Of a DNA stretch of 64,000 bases, positions 22,719 through 34,492 are shown in pieces. The position numbers and the translations under genes were made by a program. This DNA comes from Blastobasis lacticolella. Taxonomy: Eukaryota > Arthropoda > Insecta > Lepidoptera > Blastobasidae. Location of the stretch: the NCBI GenBank assembly GCA_905147135.1, contig LR990048.1, positions 6,680,563 to 6,744,562 on the forward strand, in the 5' to 3' direction. Numbering within the stretch: the stretch's first letter is position 1; the number at the start of each line of letters is the position of its first letter. The notes below the pieces were generated by a model. The model was given only the letters and a program-made list of their open reading frames with translations, ran no database searches and was not told the DNA's origin.

Positions 22719-23419
22719 GTGAGCCATTACGTTAATTATTAATAAAAACAAGTTGTTGATCATGCGTTTAACAATTAGGTAGTTACACGGCGTGTGCTGG
22801 GTACTGCAGTGCTACAAACTTATCTGACCCAAAAACGGCGTCGTACTAAGTTTGTTGCACTAAACAAGGCTTATTTTTATAAATATTTATACACACGTAA
22901 GTCATAGACACGAGTTTCTAGGTATTAATTTCAAAAATAAAGCCAGTCGAATAAATTTGCCTACGAAAAGATTATTATTAACATTTTATTTCGTCGCTTC
23001 ATTCTTCAGATATAAGATAATTCACAACGTAGTCCCTTTAGCCGACAAGGTAGCAATGCACGTTTATTTAAAGTAATCGATTTGTTTTCAATCGATCATA
23101 TCCTTTTTTCGGTCCTACGTATTGATACAGCCAACCGCCATTTTTATTTATTAATTTTTCGTGCGAGGTAGCGAGCACATCGTGTACACGTGGTGCACAA
23201 CAAATTGTTAAAATTTTATTTCAAAAGTAGAAACGCAGCGCCGAAAACAAGATTCGGTATTTCAAAAGAAAAAGCAAAAAAACTACGATGTCACAAAGTG
23301 ACGATATTCTCGGATTTCAATTCAGATTCCGATAAAAATTCATGTAAGTACCTACAATATTTTCGCCGAATGTAGTTACTTTTATCATTTATGCATTGAG
23401 TGTTTTAATACAAAACCTA
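22719..23419. other. Intron, nothing certain
   Basis: A 61-codon frame at 23190-23375 is Lys/Ser-rich with no family match; it might belong to the DIRS relic to its right. Confidence 0.3.
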
Positions 23420-23595
23420 GGGGTTGGCTGTGAGTCAACACGACGGTGATTTAGCTTTAATGTATATACAATAAAGAATGAAGAATATAATTAAGATTTC
23501 ACCTGGAGGTTGGTCGAGAATCAACACGACGGTATCAAATAGCTACGCATATACACCGCCTGTGGGTTGATCGTGAATCAACACGAAGGCAATAT
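23420..23595. repeat. Three spaced copies of a 26-bp motif
   Basis: The motif 'ggttg(g)tcgtgaatcaacacgacgg' recurs near 23422, 23508 and 23564, with 60-90 bases between copies. The spacers differ in sequence. Confidence 0.6.
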
Positions 23596-24394
23596 GCAAT
23601 AATCTAGTGTCTCAACCTGGTGATGATCGAGGTTTTTAGATATTTTAGATTCCGATTAAAACTCAAGTAAGTACCTGTTTAGGAGTCCCATTCTATAAGT
23701 CCGTGGCACAATATCTATGTTGCCCCTGGTACAGACAAATTTTCTGTCTCCTGATCTGGTGTACCAAACTTTTTGCTCCTGACGAAAAGAAGAATATGAC
23801 CTAGTCCATTAAAATGTTAGTAGATTTAGGTGCGAATTCAAAGTGTTCAGCCGAACACCTTGCATCGGGCAAGCGGCAGCCACACATCAATTTTTATCCA
23901 AAATATTCACAGCACCTAACCCGAATGGGAAAAAAGATTCTCCATAAATCTAAAATCACATAATAAATTTATACCGAGCACCTATATCGGAGCACAGAAC
24001 TATTTCAAAATCAATTCCAAGAAACACATTTTTAAATATGATACATTTAAAATTGTGAACCCATAAAAGTTTTAATACGATGGCAGAATTTACGAATTTG
24101 CAGCCTTACCGTATTAGTCTCTCGTTTGCCCAGCGAGGGTTTCCTAAAAGTCTTCAACTTCTCAGGTCTCAAGGCTCAAAATTCGTGCTATACTTAGACG
24201 ATATCCTTTATGTTGGAACTGACTTCGAGGAATGTCTACGCAATGATAACGAGACTCAGATTACTTCAATGTCTCGGATTCATAGTCATCGTTAACAAAA
24301 GCAACTTGCTACCTAAAAATATGTGTAAAATTCTAGTGTTTATATGTTTTAATTCTGCGAATTTCACTTAATCTTTTTAACTGGAGAAAAGCGA

Positions 24395-24475
24395 TTTTTT
24401 TTTAATTACTTTGCTAGCCAGGCATTTGACCGCCACCTCACCTGGTGGTAAGTGACGATGCGGTCGATGATGGGA
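24395..24475 (-). mobile_element. LINE 3'-end fragment (family A) trace inside the DIRS relic
   Basis: 'cgccacctcacctggtggtaagtgac' preceded by an A/T-rich end matches, in reverse, the family A 3' end 'gtcacttaccaccaggtgagg'. Short and diverged; it lies between the RT and RNase H pieces of the DIRS relic. Confidence 0.45.
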
Positions 24476-24963
24476 CATGCCTGTCTAGGAACAGCCTATT
24501 CACATTATAGCACTATCAGTGTATACATTTTCGTCTCTTCCCCGTATTACGCTGTCAGTAGCAGCTTGTCTACCGCTACAATACAGCTGATTGTACACAA
24601 AAACTTTGGAGACAAATTTTTTATCATTTGTTAAAATGTATTTTAAAATATAATAGCTACTTATACCATAGCATAAATATCCCTCCGTTCCATGTTCTTT
24701 GGGGAACTTAATTAATGGGCGCAAAACATGGGCCCTTTATTGTCCTTCAGGACTAAATATGTAAACGAGAACTTAACTTATACCTCTCGTACTAGCTGGG
24801 GAACCGTCTATGGCGACGATTGGATGAACGGGCGTTGGAAGCAATGTGAACTCAAGTATCACATTACCTGGATTTACTAAATCTAAAAATGTTGGATCAT
24901 ACGATAATAATTGTGCTGTATTGTTACGAGTAGATAACACCTCAGCTATCAGTATATGTATTA

Positions 24964-25011
24964 CCGCGCTAGATTCTTTGTATGGAAGTTCATACAAAGC
25001 ATCTAGCGCGG
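24964..25011. repeat. Hairpin inside the DIRS relic
   Basis: Arms CCGCGCTAGA+CTTTGTATG and their exact complements, with one 2-base mismatch (TT/CA) and a 6-base loop. It lies just after the RNase H DNTSAIS motif. Confidence 0.75.
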
Positions 25012-25310
25012 CATATTTCGTTATGTGATATTAGGGCTGACGAGGACTCAAGAGAGTAAATGACATAGCGTGGAAACTCTCTGACTCGGCTTACCGATAG
25101 ATAGTCCACACTGTTAGACAGCCTATGATTGAGGTACCGGTAGATTGCCGATTTCATGTCTCGCGTCAATGTCGACTGTGAGCGCTATTTATCCTGCAAA
25201 CAAGACTCGGAGGCTATCGCAGTAGATGCGATTATCTTCACTTCATTATATCACTTGCCGTACTTCTCTCAATTTGCAATTTTGTTTGCAGAATAATACT
25301 GATCCTTATG

Positions 25311-25796
25311 AAGATTCTAACGAATTTGTGATAACATTTTAAGTAATTGTTTAAATACGAATGCTTCGTATGACACCTCCGTATCCCATTTTGGTCCCAG
25401 TTAGAATGTTCGAATTAAACGATCACTAAATGGAGCTTTCAAATTCAATCCAAGCTTGCCTAGGTATACTGCCACTCGGAATCCACGAGAGTGTATTGGA
25501 TAATATTTCAAATTCGGTCCCGTCCGAATAAAGAAAACACAATAAAAAGTTAACCAGAACATTAGGAATATTACTGGCCTTGTGCACCACACACACAGGG
25601 TACAAACGCTATCACTTTTAAGGATGATAATATTAATACCACCTCAAATGGCATTAAACTCATAATTAGTTACAACATTAGGGTCAGGTCGCTAGTAACC
25701 AAGGCTTTTTTGTACCTAATTTAGCATAACCCCTGCTATCACACTCGAGGAGTATCTGATTAGAATCAAGCAACTCAGTACTGGCACATACTAAGT
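25311..25796. other. Intron, nothing recognised
   Basis: No supported feature. Confidence 0.4.
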
Positions 25797-26115
25797 TTTT
25801 TTTTTATGTTACTCAGCAGACAAACAGGCAAGCGGGCCACCTGATGGAAAGTGGTCACCGCCGCCTATGGACATTAGCAACACCAGGGGAGTCACCAATG
25901 CTTTGCCCGCCTCTAAAGAAACCTCTAATATACCTCTTGAACGATCCCATGTCATAGTCCAAAGGAAACACTGTGGCTGGGAGCTCTTCCACATCCGAAT
26001 CGTACGAGCGAGAAACGTTCTTTCGAACCTTCGCGTGGTGACCAACAGAGGGTCTTCGTAGTGGGGATGAGTACCCAGCCCACGGCGGGTATCTCTTTCT
26101 GTCGTGCAAACCACA
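25797..26115 (-). mobile_element. LINE 3'-end fragment (family A), longest copy
   Basis: On the - strand it encodes the C-terminus of a non-LTR ORF: SRSYDSDVEELPATVFPLD, DYDMGSFKRYIRGFFRG and GVANVHRRR, followed by the conserved 3' UTR ending in a short A run (25797-25806 as T's). Upstream part matches 59232-59440. Confidence 0.75.
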
Positions 26116-26144
26116 CTATAAACAAGTCACGGCCTTTGAGCTAA

Positions 26145-26190
26145 TGCCAATCCATTGGCTAATGGTTTGCCTTTAGCCAATGGATTGGCA
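26145..26190. repeat. Perfect 18-bp inverted repeat, 10-bp loop
   Basis: Arms TGCCAATCCATTGGCTAA and TTAGCCAATGGATTGGCA are exact complements. Each arm also contains CCAAT/ATTGG words. No matching second copy seen in the window. Confidence 0.85.
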
Positions 26191-26798
26191 GGGTGATGAC
26201 AGAGAGCAGTGTGTCATGAGTCCATGTGCTGTGGCTCGGTGTGTCCGGCATGCGGCGCTTGGGCCGGCGGCGTGTCCGGGGCGGCGCGCCCCGCAATACG
26301 GTGGCCGCAAGGACCAAGTACATCGCGTTTTCGCCAGATATTATAACAGGCTGATTGCTCTAGATGGCCGATTTGTTAGACCCGTTTGCTTTCTTAATAA
26401 TGAATTAACCACAGTGTCCATTATGTAATGTGTTTCATTTACGGTTGATACCGTATAATTAATACAATGTTTATAATTTATGTATATTTAATATTTTGTT
26501 TGAAATTTGCAAAACTTCCCTCTCCAAACATGAATTATCTTATATCTTCGAATGAAGCGACTCATATAATATCGATCGAAGTTCGCGAAGTTCGTTTGAT
26601 CATATATATTATTACCATTTGATGCAGCCTATGATGAGCGTAGAAACAAAACCACTAACACGCCTGGTTACAGAACAGATTGTACCTGTGTAGCCTTTTA
26701 TTTGTTCGACCGTACGAGGGGGCAAAAAACCTCCACTACAACTTGGCATTGACGGTGGATTGGTTAGTTATCCATTCATTTCTCTTTTCGTCCAACAG
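26191..26798. other. Intron with a GC-rich island
   Basis: 26220-26325 is very G+C- and CpG-rich in an AT-rich setting; frames there lack cyclase motifs, and exon 3 joins exon 4 without it. The rest is AT-rich up to the exon 4 acceptor. Confidence 0.4.
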
Positions 26799-26939
26799 GA
26801 AGACGAATATATTCGACAACATGCTCGCGATGATGGAGAAGTACGCCTCAAACCTGGAGACTCTGGTGGCCGCCCGCACCGAACAGCTGTTGCAGGAGAA
26901 GAGGCGGACTGATGACCTGCTGAACAGGATGTTGCCCAG
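26799..26939 (+). CDS. Receptor guanylyl cyclase, window exon 4 (dimerisation coiled coil)
   Basis: Window residues 223-269. The acceptor is caacag ending at 26798 and the donor gtgata at 26940; one base completes the Met codon begun in exon 3. The peptide contains IFDNMLAMMEKYASNLE, ARTEQLLQEKRRTDDLL and NRMLPR. This is the signalling helix/coiled coil that links the pseudokinase to the cyclase domain and dimerises the enzyme. The spacing to the first catalytic motif in exon 5 is normal for the family. Confidence 0.95.
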
Positions 26940-27894
26940 GTGATACTTTATAAGTTATTCTATGGCGTCTAGTTCCTTATTTTTTTATAATAGGGGGAGG
27001 AAAATGAGCGAGCAGGTCACACGATAGTTAGTGATCACAGCTGTCAGGCTTATCTGCAGCACCAGAGGCCCAAGTGTGGTAATTGTATTTAACTCAGATG
27101 CTATTTATATTTAATTGAAACTCAAATGCGACTTCATTACGTTGAGACAAATTGGGTATTCTGCAAAAACTTTTATCAATAGAGTCGTAATGGAATCAAA
27201 ATTGACTCTCAGTTGAATAGTTATTTTTGTTGCCGTCTAAAATCTACCAAGAGACTGCCGTTTTAGTCCACAATCGAGTTACCCTCAGACTACTAAATAG
27301 TCTAATGTTAATTTAATGGAATGACTGGAAAACCATTGGCCTTAAACTAGTAGCAGAATACCTTACCGCATACCTTGTTTGATTGTTATCTCTCCTAAAA
27401 GATTGCTAGATAATGCTATAATAACTTTAAGTCCTTTTTGTTCATAAAGTATAAATAAATGAATACTAAAAACGTGTCAAAACTATATCAAGAGTATTTC
27501 AAAAACTTTCACTGCTTGTTTATTTATTAAAGCTACGCTTTGCCAACTGTAAAGGGCCATACTTTTGATTCTGGTACAATGTAAATGATCCTTGTATTGA
27601 AAGACCTTCAGGCAGGGCAATTATAAATGCACATGTGGGTGAAACCACAAGGAAACTCCCTGAAGTTGGAAGGTCGGGCTGAGCTCTTAGCAAGTACTGA
27701 AAAGCCAGTGGCTATAAATGGATAGAACTACTCTAAAGTTATATTTTCTAATCTATCAAAATTAATACTTGATTTTGAAAATAGAGTATGTATAGAATTA
27801 TGTTTAAAATTGAATGAAAAATATTTTCTCAAGTTTTTATGATAGTTTGAAAATACCCCTTTTCATCTATCGTTAGTTTTTCCACTTAAACCCG
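26940..27894. other. Intron 4-5, left part
   Basis: AT-rich; no gene or bounded repeat recognised. Confidence 0.4.
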
Positions 27895-28175
27895 ATGTCA
27901 TCATCATCATCACAGCCCGTAACAGTCCACTGCAGGACTTAGGGCCTCTTCCACAAAAGGGGAGGTTATTGCCATAATCTCCACGCTTGGCAGGCGGGTT
28001 GGAGATCGCAATATTTAAACAAAACAATGGAAAATGCTGCCGTCCATTTTTCAGACTACGGAGACTCTTGATCTTTTGCCTCGAAAACATTAGTCGCCTC
28101 GTACGACACACATGAGTGTAAGGGGTTGGTGCTATTCTACTCTGCCGGACACTACACGGCCATATGTAATTTTAT
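27895..28175. repeat. Dispersed repeat family D, copy 2
   Basis: Starts with tcatcatcatcatcac and continues 'gcaggacttagggcctcttccacaaaaggggaggttattgccataatctccacgct', then the blocks shared with 15425-15652. The (TCA)n edge suggests an ATG-type tail on the - strand, as in the RTE and SINE families here. Confidence 0.6.
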
Positions 28176-28589
28176 GAAAAGGGTAGTGATCAAAATGAAA
28201 TGGTATGCATCAGATAGCTTAATGCTGTCTGATAAAGTTTCATCTTAATCGATAAAATTTGCTTTTATTCAAATTCCAGTTTTCTTCATTTTCGCCATGT
28301 AAAACGCTAATTTCATAGGTAAGGACCTAATATTTAGGTTGTTTATTTAATTTTCGTATTATTTTAAAGCATCCACCCAATATCATTAATTTCTTACCTC
28401 CAAGGGAAACCAAACCCTTGTACATAATCACTAATAACGTTGTTGTGCGTTCACTTTGTCTCAACAATAGACAGAGATATCAAGTTTAAATTGATCAACA
28501 ATATTGCAGTCTACAGCTCTTTAGAGTTTCACTGTTCAAAAACAAGCACAAGGAAAGAAAAGTTACGAAACGTTAATTTTGGTTTATTA

Positions 28590-28690
28590 ATAACTAGTGG
28601 ACCCGGCGAAACTTCTTTCACGTACTGTTACATAGTTAAAAGATCTAAGTAGGCACAGACGGCGAAAAGCGACTTTGTTAATACCATGTA
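28590..28690. repeat. Lep1-like repeat, shortened copy
   Basis: 'actagtggacccggcgaaacttctttcacg' directly followed by 'agttaaaagatctaagtaggcacagacggcgaaaagcgactttgtt'; the middle found at 11870-12062 is deleted. Confidence 0.5.
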
Positions 28691-28789
28691 TAGATGACAA
28701 TAAAAGTGCATTGTTGAACTTAAACATCCTTCGCATAATTTAATGTGCAATTGGTGCAATATTGGTGCAATTACAAACTAACTTAGACT

Positions 28790-29075
28790 TAGCACACAGT
28801 AAGTAGTAAACTGAAGTGGAAGTGGCTGACCATATTTATGGAAGAACTGACAACCGCTAAGCGAGCGGCCACAAGGTAAACGAGTTCTTGAATGAAGAAC
28901 GCGACTCGTCAAGCGCAGTGGAGGACGCCCTCCGGCCAGATGGAGTGACGATTTGCGAAAGGCTATCTGACAGCATTTACGTGGGATGCGACAGGTTGCA
29001 TTGGCGCTCGTTGGGGGAAATCTTATATGTCCAGCAGTGGACTAGGCTAGGCTATAGGCTGATGATGAATTTAAT
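28790..29075 (+). mobile_element. RTE-type LINE 3' fragment, strongly decayed
   Basis: Wording such as 'cagtggaggacgccctccggccagatgg', 'cgatttgcgaaaggc', 'ttggcgctcgttgggggaaatcttatatgtccagcagtggac' and 'ggctgatgatgaa' follows the RTE ORF2 end and ATG tail. Frames are broken. It ends about 215 bases before exon 5. Confidence 0.55.
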
Positions 29076-29290
29076 TATGAAACTTACTATTTAAACGTAT
29101 TACTTTGTATACATTTAAGCTAACTCTGGTAAAAACTCTGGGCAAGAGAGCTGCTCACGATGGCCCGGTTTTTATTCCATGTACCTGTGCAGCCAAACCC
29201 AATTTCAGGCCTAATCAGTTTGTCCTACGTCAAAACCTGTCCTGTCCTGGAAACTGGTTTGACCGCTAAAATATAACCTTTCCTTCCCAG

Positions 29291-29414
29291 GACTGTGGCA
29301 GAAGCCCTGAAGCGAGGAGAGAGAGTCCAGGCGGAGAGTTTCGAATGCGTCACAGTGTATTTCAGTGATATCGTCGGCTTCACGAAGCTTGCTGCCACCA
29401 ACACACCCATGCAG
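29291..29414 (+). CDS. Receptor guanylyl cyclase, window exon 5 (start of cyclase catalytic domain)
   Basis: Window residues 270-311. The acceptor is tcccag ending at 29290 and the donor gtcagt at 29415; it ends in phase 0. The peptide reads from [16 protein letters not shown] into [15 protein letters not shown]. The first aspartate of FSDIVGFT is the first of two metal-binding aspartates of class III cyclases. The catalytic domain converting GTP to cGMP on the cytoplasmic side starts here. Confidence 0.96.
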
Positions 29415-32400
29415 GTCAGTAAGGTCACCTATAAACAGCCTGTTTACTTGCTCAGCGTCGGACATTGGGATACCCACATATGGCCCCCTCCTTCCGACGA
29501 TACCCGTGATTTGTATTTCTTACTGGCTCTTACACGGGCTAAGTTTTTGACACATTTTACTTATTTTTACTGTGACTATTTTCCAAACTTCACCTATTTT
29601 TATATGGATCGACTGTTATAGACAAATTGGATTAATACACGCAAGAATCATCGCCCTATCACGTATGAGTCGTGAGTTACACTGAATAGAAATGTACGGG
29701 AGCACGCGTTTCGTTCATTCAATGCAAAGCCCCTCCCCCGTTACCCCACCCGCCCCAGCCGCCTAAGACGTAAAATCGAGATCAAAACCGCGAGCTGACT
29801 ATACACACTAAACACTGACACTAGATTTATGTTTCTAAGAGTAATAGTTTGCAGTTATTAAGGTAAGACGATATAGTCCTTTTCGTAACGGTCCAGATTT
29901 CTGACTGATTTGACTTTGAAAGACGTTTAACGCAAAACTATACCATGTGTATTATTTACCAAATCGATTAACCATCGAAGCGAATTATCGCTTTTACTAT
30001 CTTGGGTGTGATCTAAAATACTTTGAAATAAATTCTCTGGACCACCTGTAGGTGGTTATTATGCGATAGCACTTGTGGTTGTCGTAAGAGGAAACTAAAG
30101 TTTTTAAAACTGTTGACCTTAATTCACTTCTATTATAATAATAGATATTATATTTTTACGGTCCGTTGCTCTTTCAAGTTTCGAATAAGTAAAAGCATTT
30201 ATAATTTCAAACAAGGAAATTGAAATTGTCCTAGTTAATCTCTCTTGATTTTGCGGAATCTCTGTAATTTCGTGGTCGAATTTGTTTAGCAAATTAAATT
30301 TCTTGCCATCCCAATTTGATGGAATACCTTATTTGATAAAAAGCACAAGTCTTGAGTTTGTTCTCCGAAAAGGACAGTATTAAAAGTAAAGCTACAAACC
30401 ATGTCTCAATATTGGAAAGTTCACAAGAATACAACAAATTAAATATTTTAAAGCATTGTAACCAGTATTTGGCATATAACACATTGTGGTTTATTGTGGT
30501 ATTGTGGTTTTGGTGAAATTGTTGTAAAAATACATTAGGTATCCAAATGAGCTGAATTTTTGTATATCTATGTAACCTGGATGACAATGCATTAATTTTA
30601 TACTATGGAGCTGGTCTGATGATGTTGTCGGGAGGGGGTCATAGGAACTAAAGAACGCAATAAGAAAACCCCATCGTGTTTGGGATCTTTGGAATAGTCT
30701 TGATGAGTAGGTACTATACCGCTTGATAAAAGCTTGTTATGAAAATGAAAATCATTTTTGATTTGATAATTTATTAAGTAGTAGTTAGTGAATGTAATTT
30801 AAGCGAGTGTAATGTTTAATTATTGAAATAATCAATATGCAATGCCATTTCACACTTTATGTTTATTCTTTCAACGTATATAACGATATAACTTTATTTC
30901 GCACGACGACACAAATAATAGTTAAGTACAACAAGAAGGCAAAACTCAATGTCAACATTGTTCAATATTGTGTATGACCAGACCAACGCAACGCCACGCC
31001 AAAATATGACTTTAGGTAGGTACGTTTGGCGTGGCCATAACCTTAACTAACAATATGGCCTCGTCGATATCATAAATAAATTATCAGAATATTGGCCTCT
31101 ATGTAAGCAGATTAGTCTAGCCATCCTGTGGGACCACGTCCATGGCCTGCTTTCTGGACACCTACCCACTTTCTGGGGATCTTGGGCAAATATAATCTGT
31201 AGTTAAGAGGTTAGGTTATTCGTAACTTAGATGAGTAATAATAAATTTAAATGTATATTTTGTAAAGATATCTAGTAATTCTTCACAAATATGCTCGCTC
31301 ACAATGTGAAATTCAAACTAAAGGCGTGACACAAAGCTGTCTAAAATTATACTTCTGCTAAATAATTAACAGGGCGTGTCAGTGGGTTCGGCGTAATGTC
31401 ATTGAGCAATTACATGTTGAAAAAATTACGGCCCTTTCAAATTATGACTCAGACAATATGCATACATAATATTCTTTAATTTATACTACGTATAAATAAG
31501 CATGTAATTATGTCTGTTTATGTTCTCGAGCATAACATAGCAGGTACAAAGCAAAGTAAACATTCGCTCCGGGAATACAGTTGAAATTCTACTTTGCTGA
31601 GACATTCTGTGCTGATATCATAACTGGGTCTCTATCTGTAGGTAGTAAGTTATGTAGAGAGAGAGAGGTGCACTGTCTGCGAGGAGGGGGAAGTCGGGGT
31701 TTTGTGACTGTGTTTCATCTATGTACAAAAGATGAGGTACGTGACAGTCCGTCATTGGCTATATTCAAAAAGCAATTGAAAGACCACTACCTGTCCCTGT
31801 CTAGTCCATACATTTTATATATTTGTATTGATATGTAGTAATATTTAAGTGTATAAGTATGTATGTATTTATTGATATAATATATAAAAATTAGTCATAT
31901 CCATATGTATTTTATAATTATTCATTAATTGTGCACGTCGTATCTGCATTTCTTAGCTTAACAGTAAAAGAAAGAGTGTAAATAAAAGAGTATATTAAAA
32001 TACTGTATATGTAAAGCTTTTCCTCATTGGTACAGTCGGACGGAAGGTCGTCAAAGGACCCGTTCACTATGCCATTGACTGTACCAATAAGTAATTTTAG
32101 TGCAAGATTGAAACGTAAAGTGGTTGTATTTGATAATGGAGGAATGTTGTGTAGATTGAGGGTCTTCAGTGGATTATATTGGCTTATACCAAAGAAATAC
32201 GATATGAAAATACGTAAATAATGGAATGGCTTCGAGCTATTTGTACATATAGACTAGCATTTGCCTGCGACTTTATACGCGTAGGTACACATAAAAAATT
32301 TAGCCTATGTCCTTCTACATTTCCTAATCTCTCTCTGTGCCAAATTTCTTCTGAATTGGTTCAGTGGTTTACCGTGAAAACGTAACAAACAGAATAACTT

Positions 32401-32560
32401 TTGCATTTATAATATTGATGTGGCATGGATAGTAAGTATTTCTTATTTTTTCTTTAAGTTCGTTCTCATTGTTCAGATTTTAGTAAAACTATTAATTTAT
32501 ATTAACAATTTCATTCTTAATTTAATATACTTTTGTATACAAACTTTGGCCGTACACTGT
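29415..32560. other. Left part of the 19-kb intron 5-6
   Basis: Mostly unassigned AT-rich sequence. 31725-31838 encodes a short peptide (SLAIFKKQLKDHYLSL) similar to the last residues of CR1/Jockey-type ORF2 proteins; evidence too thin for a separate call. Confidence 0.35.
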
Positions 32561-32938
32561 AACTACCTTAGCTTAACTCTATTGTCAATCATATTCCAAA
32601 TTCAAATATTTAAACGTATTCACGATTCATTATTCACCTACCTTTCACGAGGATCAGCCTTTCATTACCTTTGTAATTCTATGCTCAACGCATTAAATTC
32701 ATTTAAAATTAACAGTCTTCAGACGAAAGTAGGCCTGAACACTCATTAAAACTACCTTAGCTTAACTCTATTGTCAATCATCTTCCAAATTCAAATATTT
32801 AAACGTATTCACGATTGTTTATTCACCTACCTTTCACGAGGATCAGCCTTTCATTACCTTTGTAATTCTATGCTCAACGCATTAAATTCATTTAAAATTA
32901 ACAGTCTTCAGACGAAAGTAGGCCTGAACACTCATTAA
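32561..32938. repeat. Tandem duplication of a 189-bp unit
   Basis: Units 32561-32749 and 32750-32938 run head to tail from 'aactaccttagcttaactc' to 'cactcattaa'. They differ at only a few bases (catattcc/catcttcc, gattcatta/gattgttta), so the duplication is recent. Confidence 0.9.
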
Positions 32939-33038
32939 TAATTATTTGTATTTACATTAATGTTTTACCTGCAACGGCTTAGTCGGTTTCTATAGGTTTA
33001 GACAGGTTTAATGAGGAGTTATGTTTAAATATCGCGGT

Positions 33039-33150
33039 TATTATCTCACATTTTAAAGGTATATTCCGAGTTTCCTATCGCGTACAACTGCATCGAAATA
33101 TTGGGCTCGAAAACAAAGTAGGAAACCAGTTGCATAAACTACTATTATGC
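33039..33150. mobile_element. Snapback MITE, diverged copy
   Basis: 'ggttattatctcacattttaaaggtatattccgagtttcctatcgcgta' matches the arm of the element at 22168-22345. The opposite arm is reduced to 'gtaggaaacc'. Confidence 0.5.
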
Positions 33151-34016
33151 AACTGTCATATAAAAGGGGGTATTAAAACATAGGTGTCTGTTTATCATAC
33201 GATGCGTCGCCGAGTATGATAATAGTTTGACACAAGTGTTTGAATACCTAATTATATGCAGTTGCATACACTACTTTATCTATACTCATATTTTATGTTA
33301 AAATTTCGTACCTATAATTTTCTCAATTTTTCTGGGAGTAAGCTGCGAGTCAGTTCTGTTGTATCTACGCGTCGAGGATATCAAGCGGCGGGAAAATCAC
33401 TTTACTACTTTCACATTATATCTATTTGCTTCAAATAAGAAAAAAACATTCACAAACACAAAGCACAACAATTAGAAAAAATATTCTGTTTAGCGGGAAA
33501 ATAATTACACAGAAATATAAACAGGAAAATTAAAATTTTGAATTTGTTTAGCCTACATTTCGCCGTGTCACGGCGCCCGAAAAAGATTATAAAATAAAAG
33601 TATTGCATAATTATCAAACAGTTGTTTTTCGATACATCTGTAATGAAAATAGTATGGGAAATGCTGTATCGAAAAGCAACTTTTTTAAATTTTATAGACT
33701 GGCGTGAAAAAAGTGTACTTATGCTTAAACGACTGTTTTCGAATATATAATCGGAACATTACGCTATGAGTGTAGATAAAATGCTATGTATTAGTTATAA
33801 CTTTAACGAGCGGGTACCCCTTTTGTTACTCGTGCTTGAAAGTTGTGTAAAGTTAGATAGTTAGGGTTGGGCAAACTTTAGTGTACCTTCTCACTTTCTG
33901 ATTGCAAACTCGAGCTGAGAGCTATTTCTGAGTGTAAGCAATTCAAAGAAGTATTTGACACTTTGTGTTGGTAATCTTGGTGGAACTCCATTATATTATA
34001 GATTAAAACACTTGTA
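33151..34016. other. Intron, mostly unassigned
   Basis: A hairpin at about 33619-33680 pairs 'gttgtttttcgatacat' with 'tgtatcgaaaagcaac'. No coding sequence found. Confidence 0.4.
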
Positions 34017-34128
34017 TGCACTAGTTCCACTAAATATGATATATTTATAAACTTTTAATTAAGGTGGTGTCCGAAACCGGTCGCAATTAATTTAATAAAT
34101 ATAATACATTTAGTGGAACTAGTGTATA
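34017..34128. mobile_element. Snapback MITE, 112 bp
   Basis: Arms of about 33 bases ('tgcactagttccactaaatatgatatatttat' and its near complement 'ataaatataatacatttagtggaactagtgta') flank a short spacer. The SINE copy begins immediately to its right. Confidence 0.7.
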
Positions 34129-34129
34129 A

Positions 34130-34492
34130 AATAATAATTATCTTGGCGTTAATGTCCCGGTTGTGCTCTCGAGAATGAGGGCCCGGGGTCCGCCTTGACC
34201 ATGATCCAGGATTTTGCGATCAGGTAATTACAGTGGAGCGACTACCATCTGACCTCCGTGACCCTGCTACCAGGGAAACCTGACCAGATTGGATCATGGT
34301 TACAAATTCAGTTGCCTGAATTTGCAGGTTTCATCACGATGTATTTCCCTCACCGTAAGAGCATCGGTTAGAATTCAACTAATGTACATAACTCAGAAAA
34401 GAGTCATTGATACATGGCCGCAGCGGGATTCGAACCCGGTACCTTTCGCTTACGAGTTGGATACTCAACCGCCCGGCTACCGACGCTCTTAT
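34130..34492 (-). mobile_element. SINE family B, full-length copy (minus strand)
   Basis: On the - strand it starts 'agagcgtcggtagccgggcggttgagtatcc' (A box), then GGTTCGAATCCC (a perfect B box), so the head is tRNA-derived and can drive RNA polymerase III. The body runs through 'tgaaacctgcaaattcag' and 'ccatgatccaatctggtcagg' to the 3' end 'accgggacattaacgccaagat'. At 45503 and 57631 the same 3' end continues in GATGAT units, so the tail is ATG-type. Confidence 0.85.

Larger units (their letters stand above)
23890..25310 (+). pseudogene. Decayed DIRS-type retroelement (RT and RNase H)
   Basis: Pieces of one polyprotein appear in order in shifting frames: PNPNGKKRFSINLKSHNKFI (RT start), KFVLYLDDILYVGTDFEECL (RT metal box LDD), GFIVIVNKSNLLPKNMCKIL, then AVLLRVDNTSAISI (RNase H), an NDIAWKLSDSAYR segment and a last block with DFMSRVNVD and SEAIAVDAI. 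This order and wording fit DIRS-like elements and not gypsy. Several stops and frameshifts, with no intact ORF. A tyrosine recombinase part was not found. The segment 24390-24860 between RT and RNase H includes foreign sequence. Confidence 0.7.

Noticed and set aside
24500..24724. Open frame on the - strand between the DIRS pieces
   Set aside because: No family features, and it lies in mosaic repeat sequence.
25809..26114. 101-codon open frame on the - strand
   Set aside because: The protein-like signal is in a neighbouring frame (LINE ORF end, VFPLDYDMGSFKR); this frame is a shadow.
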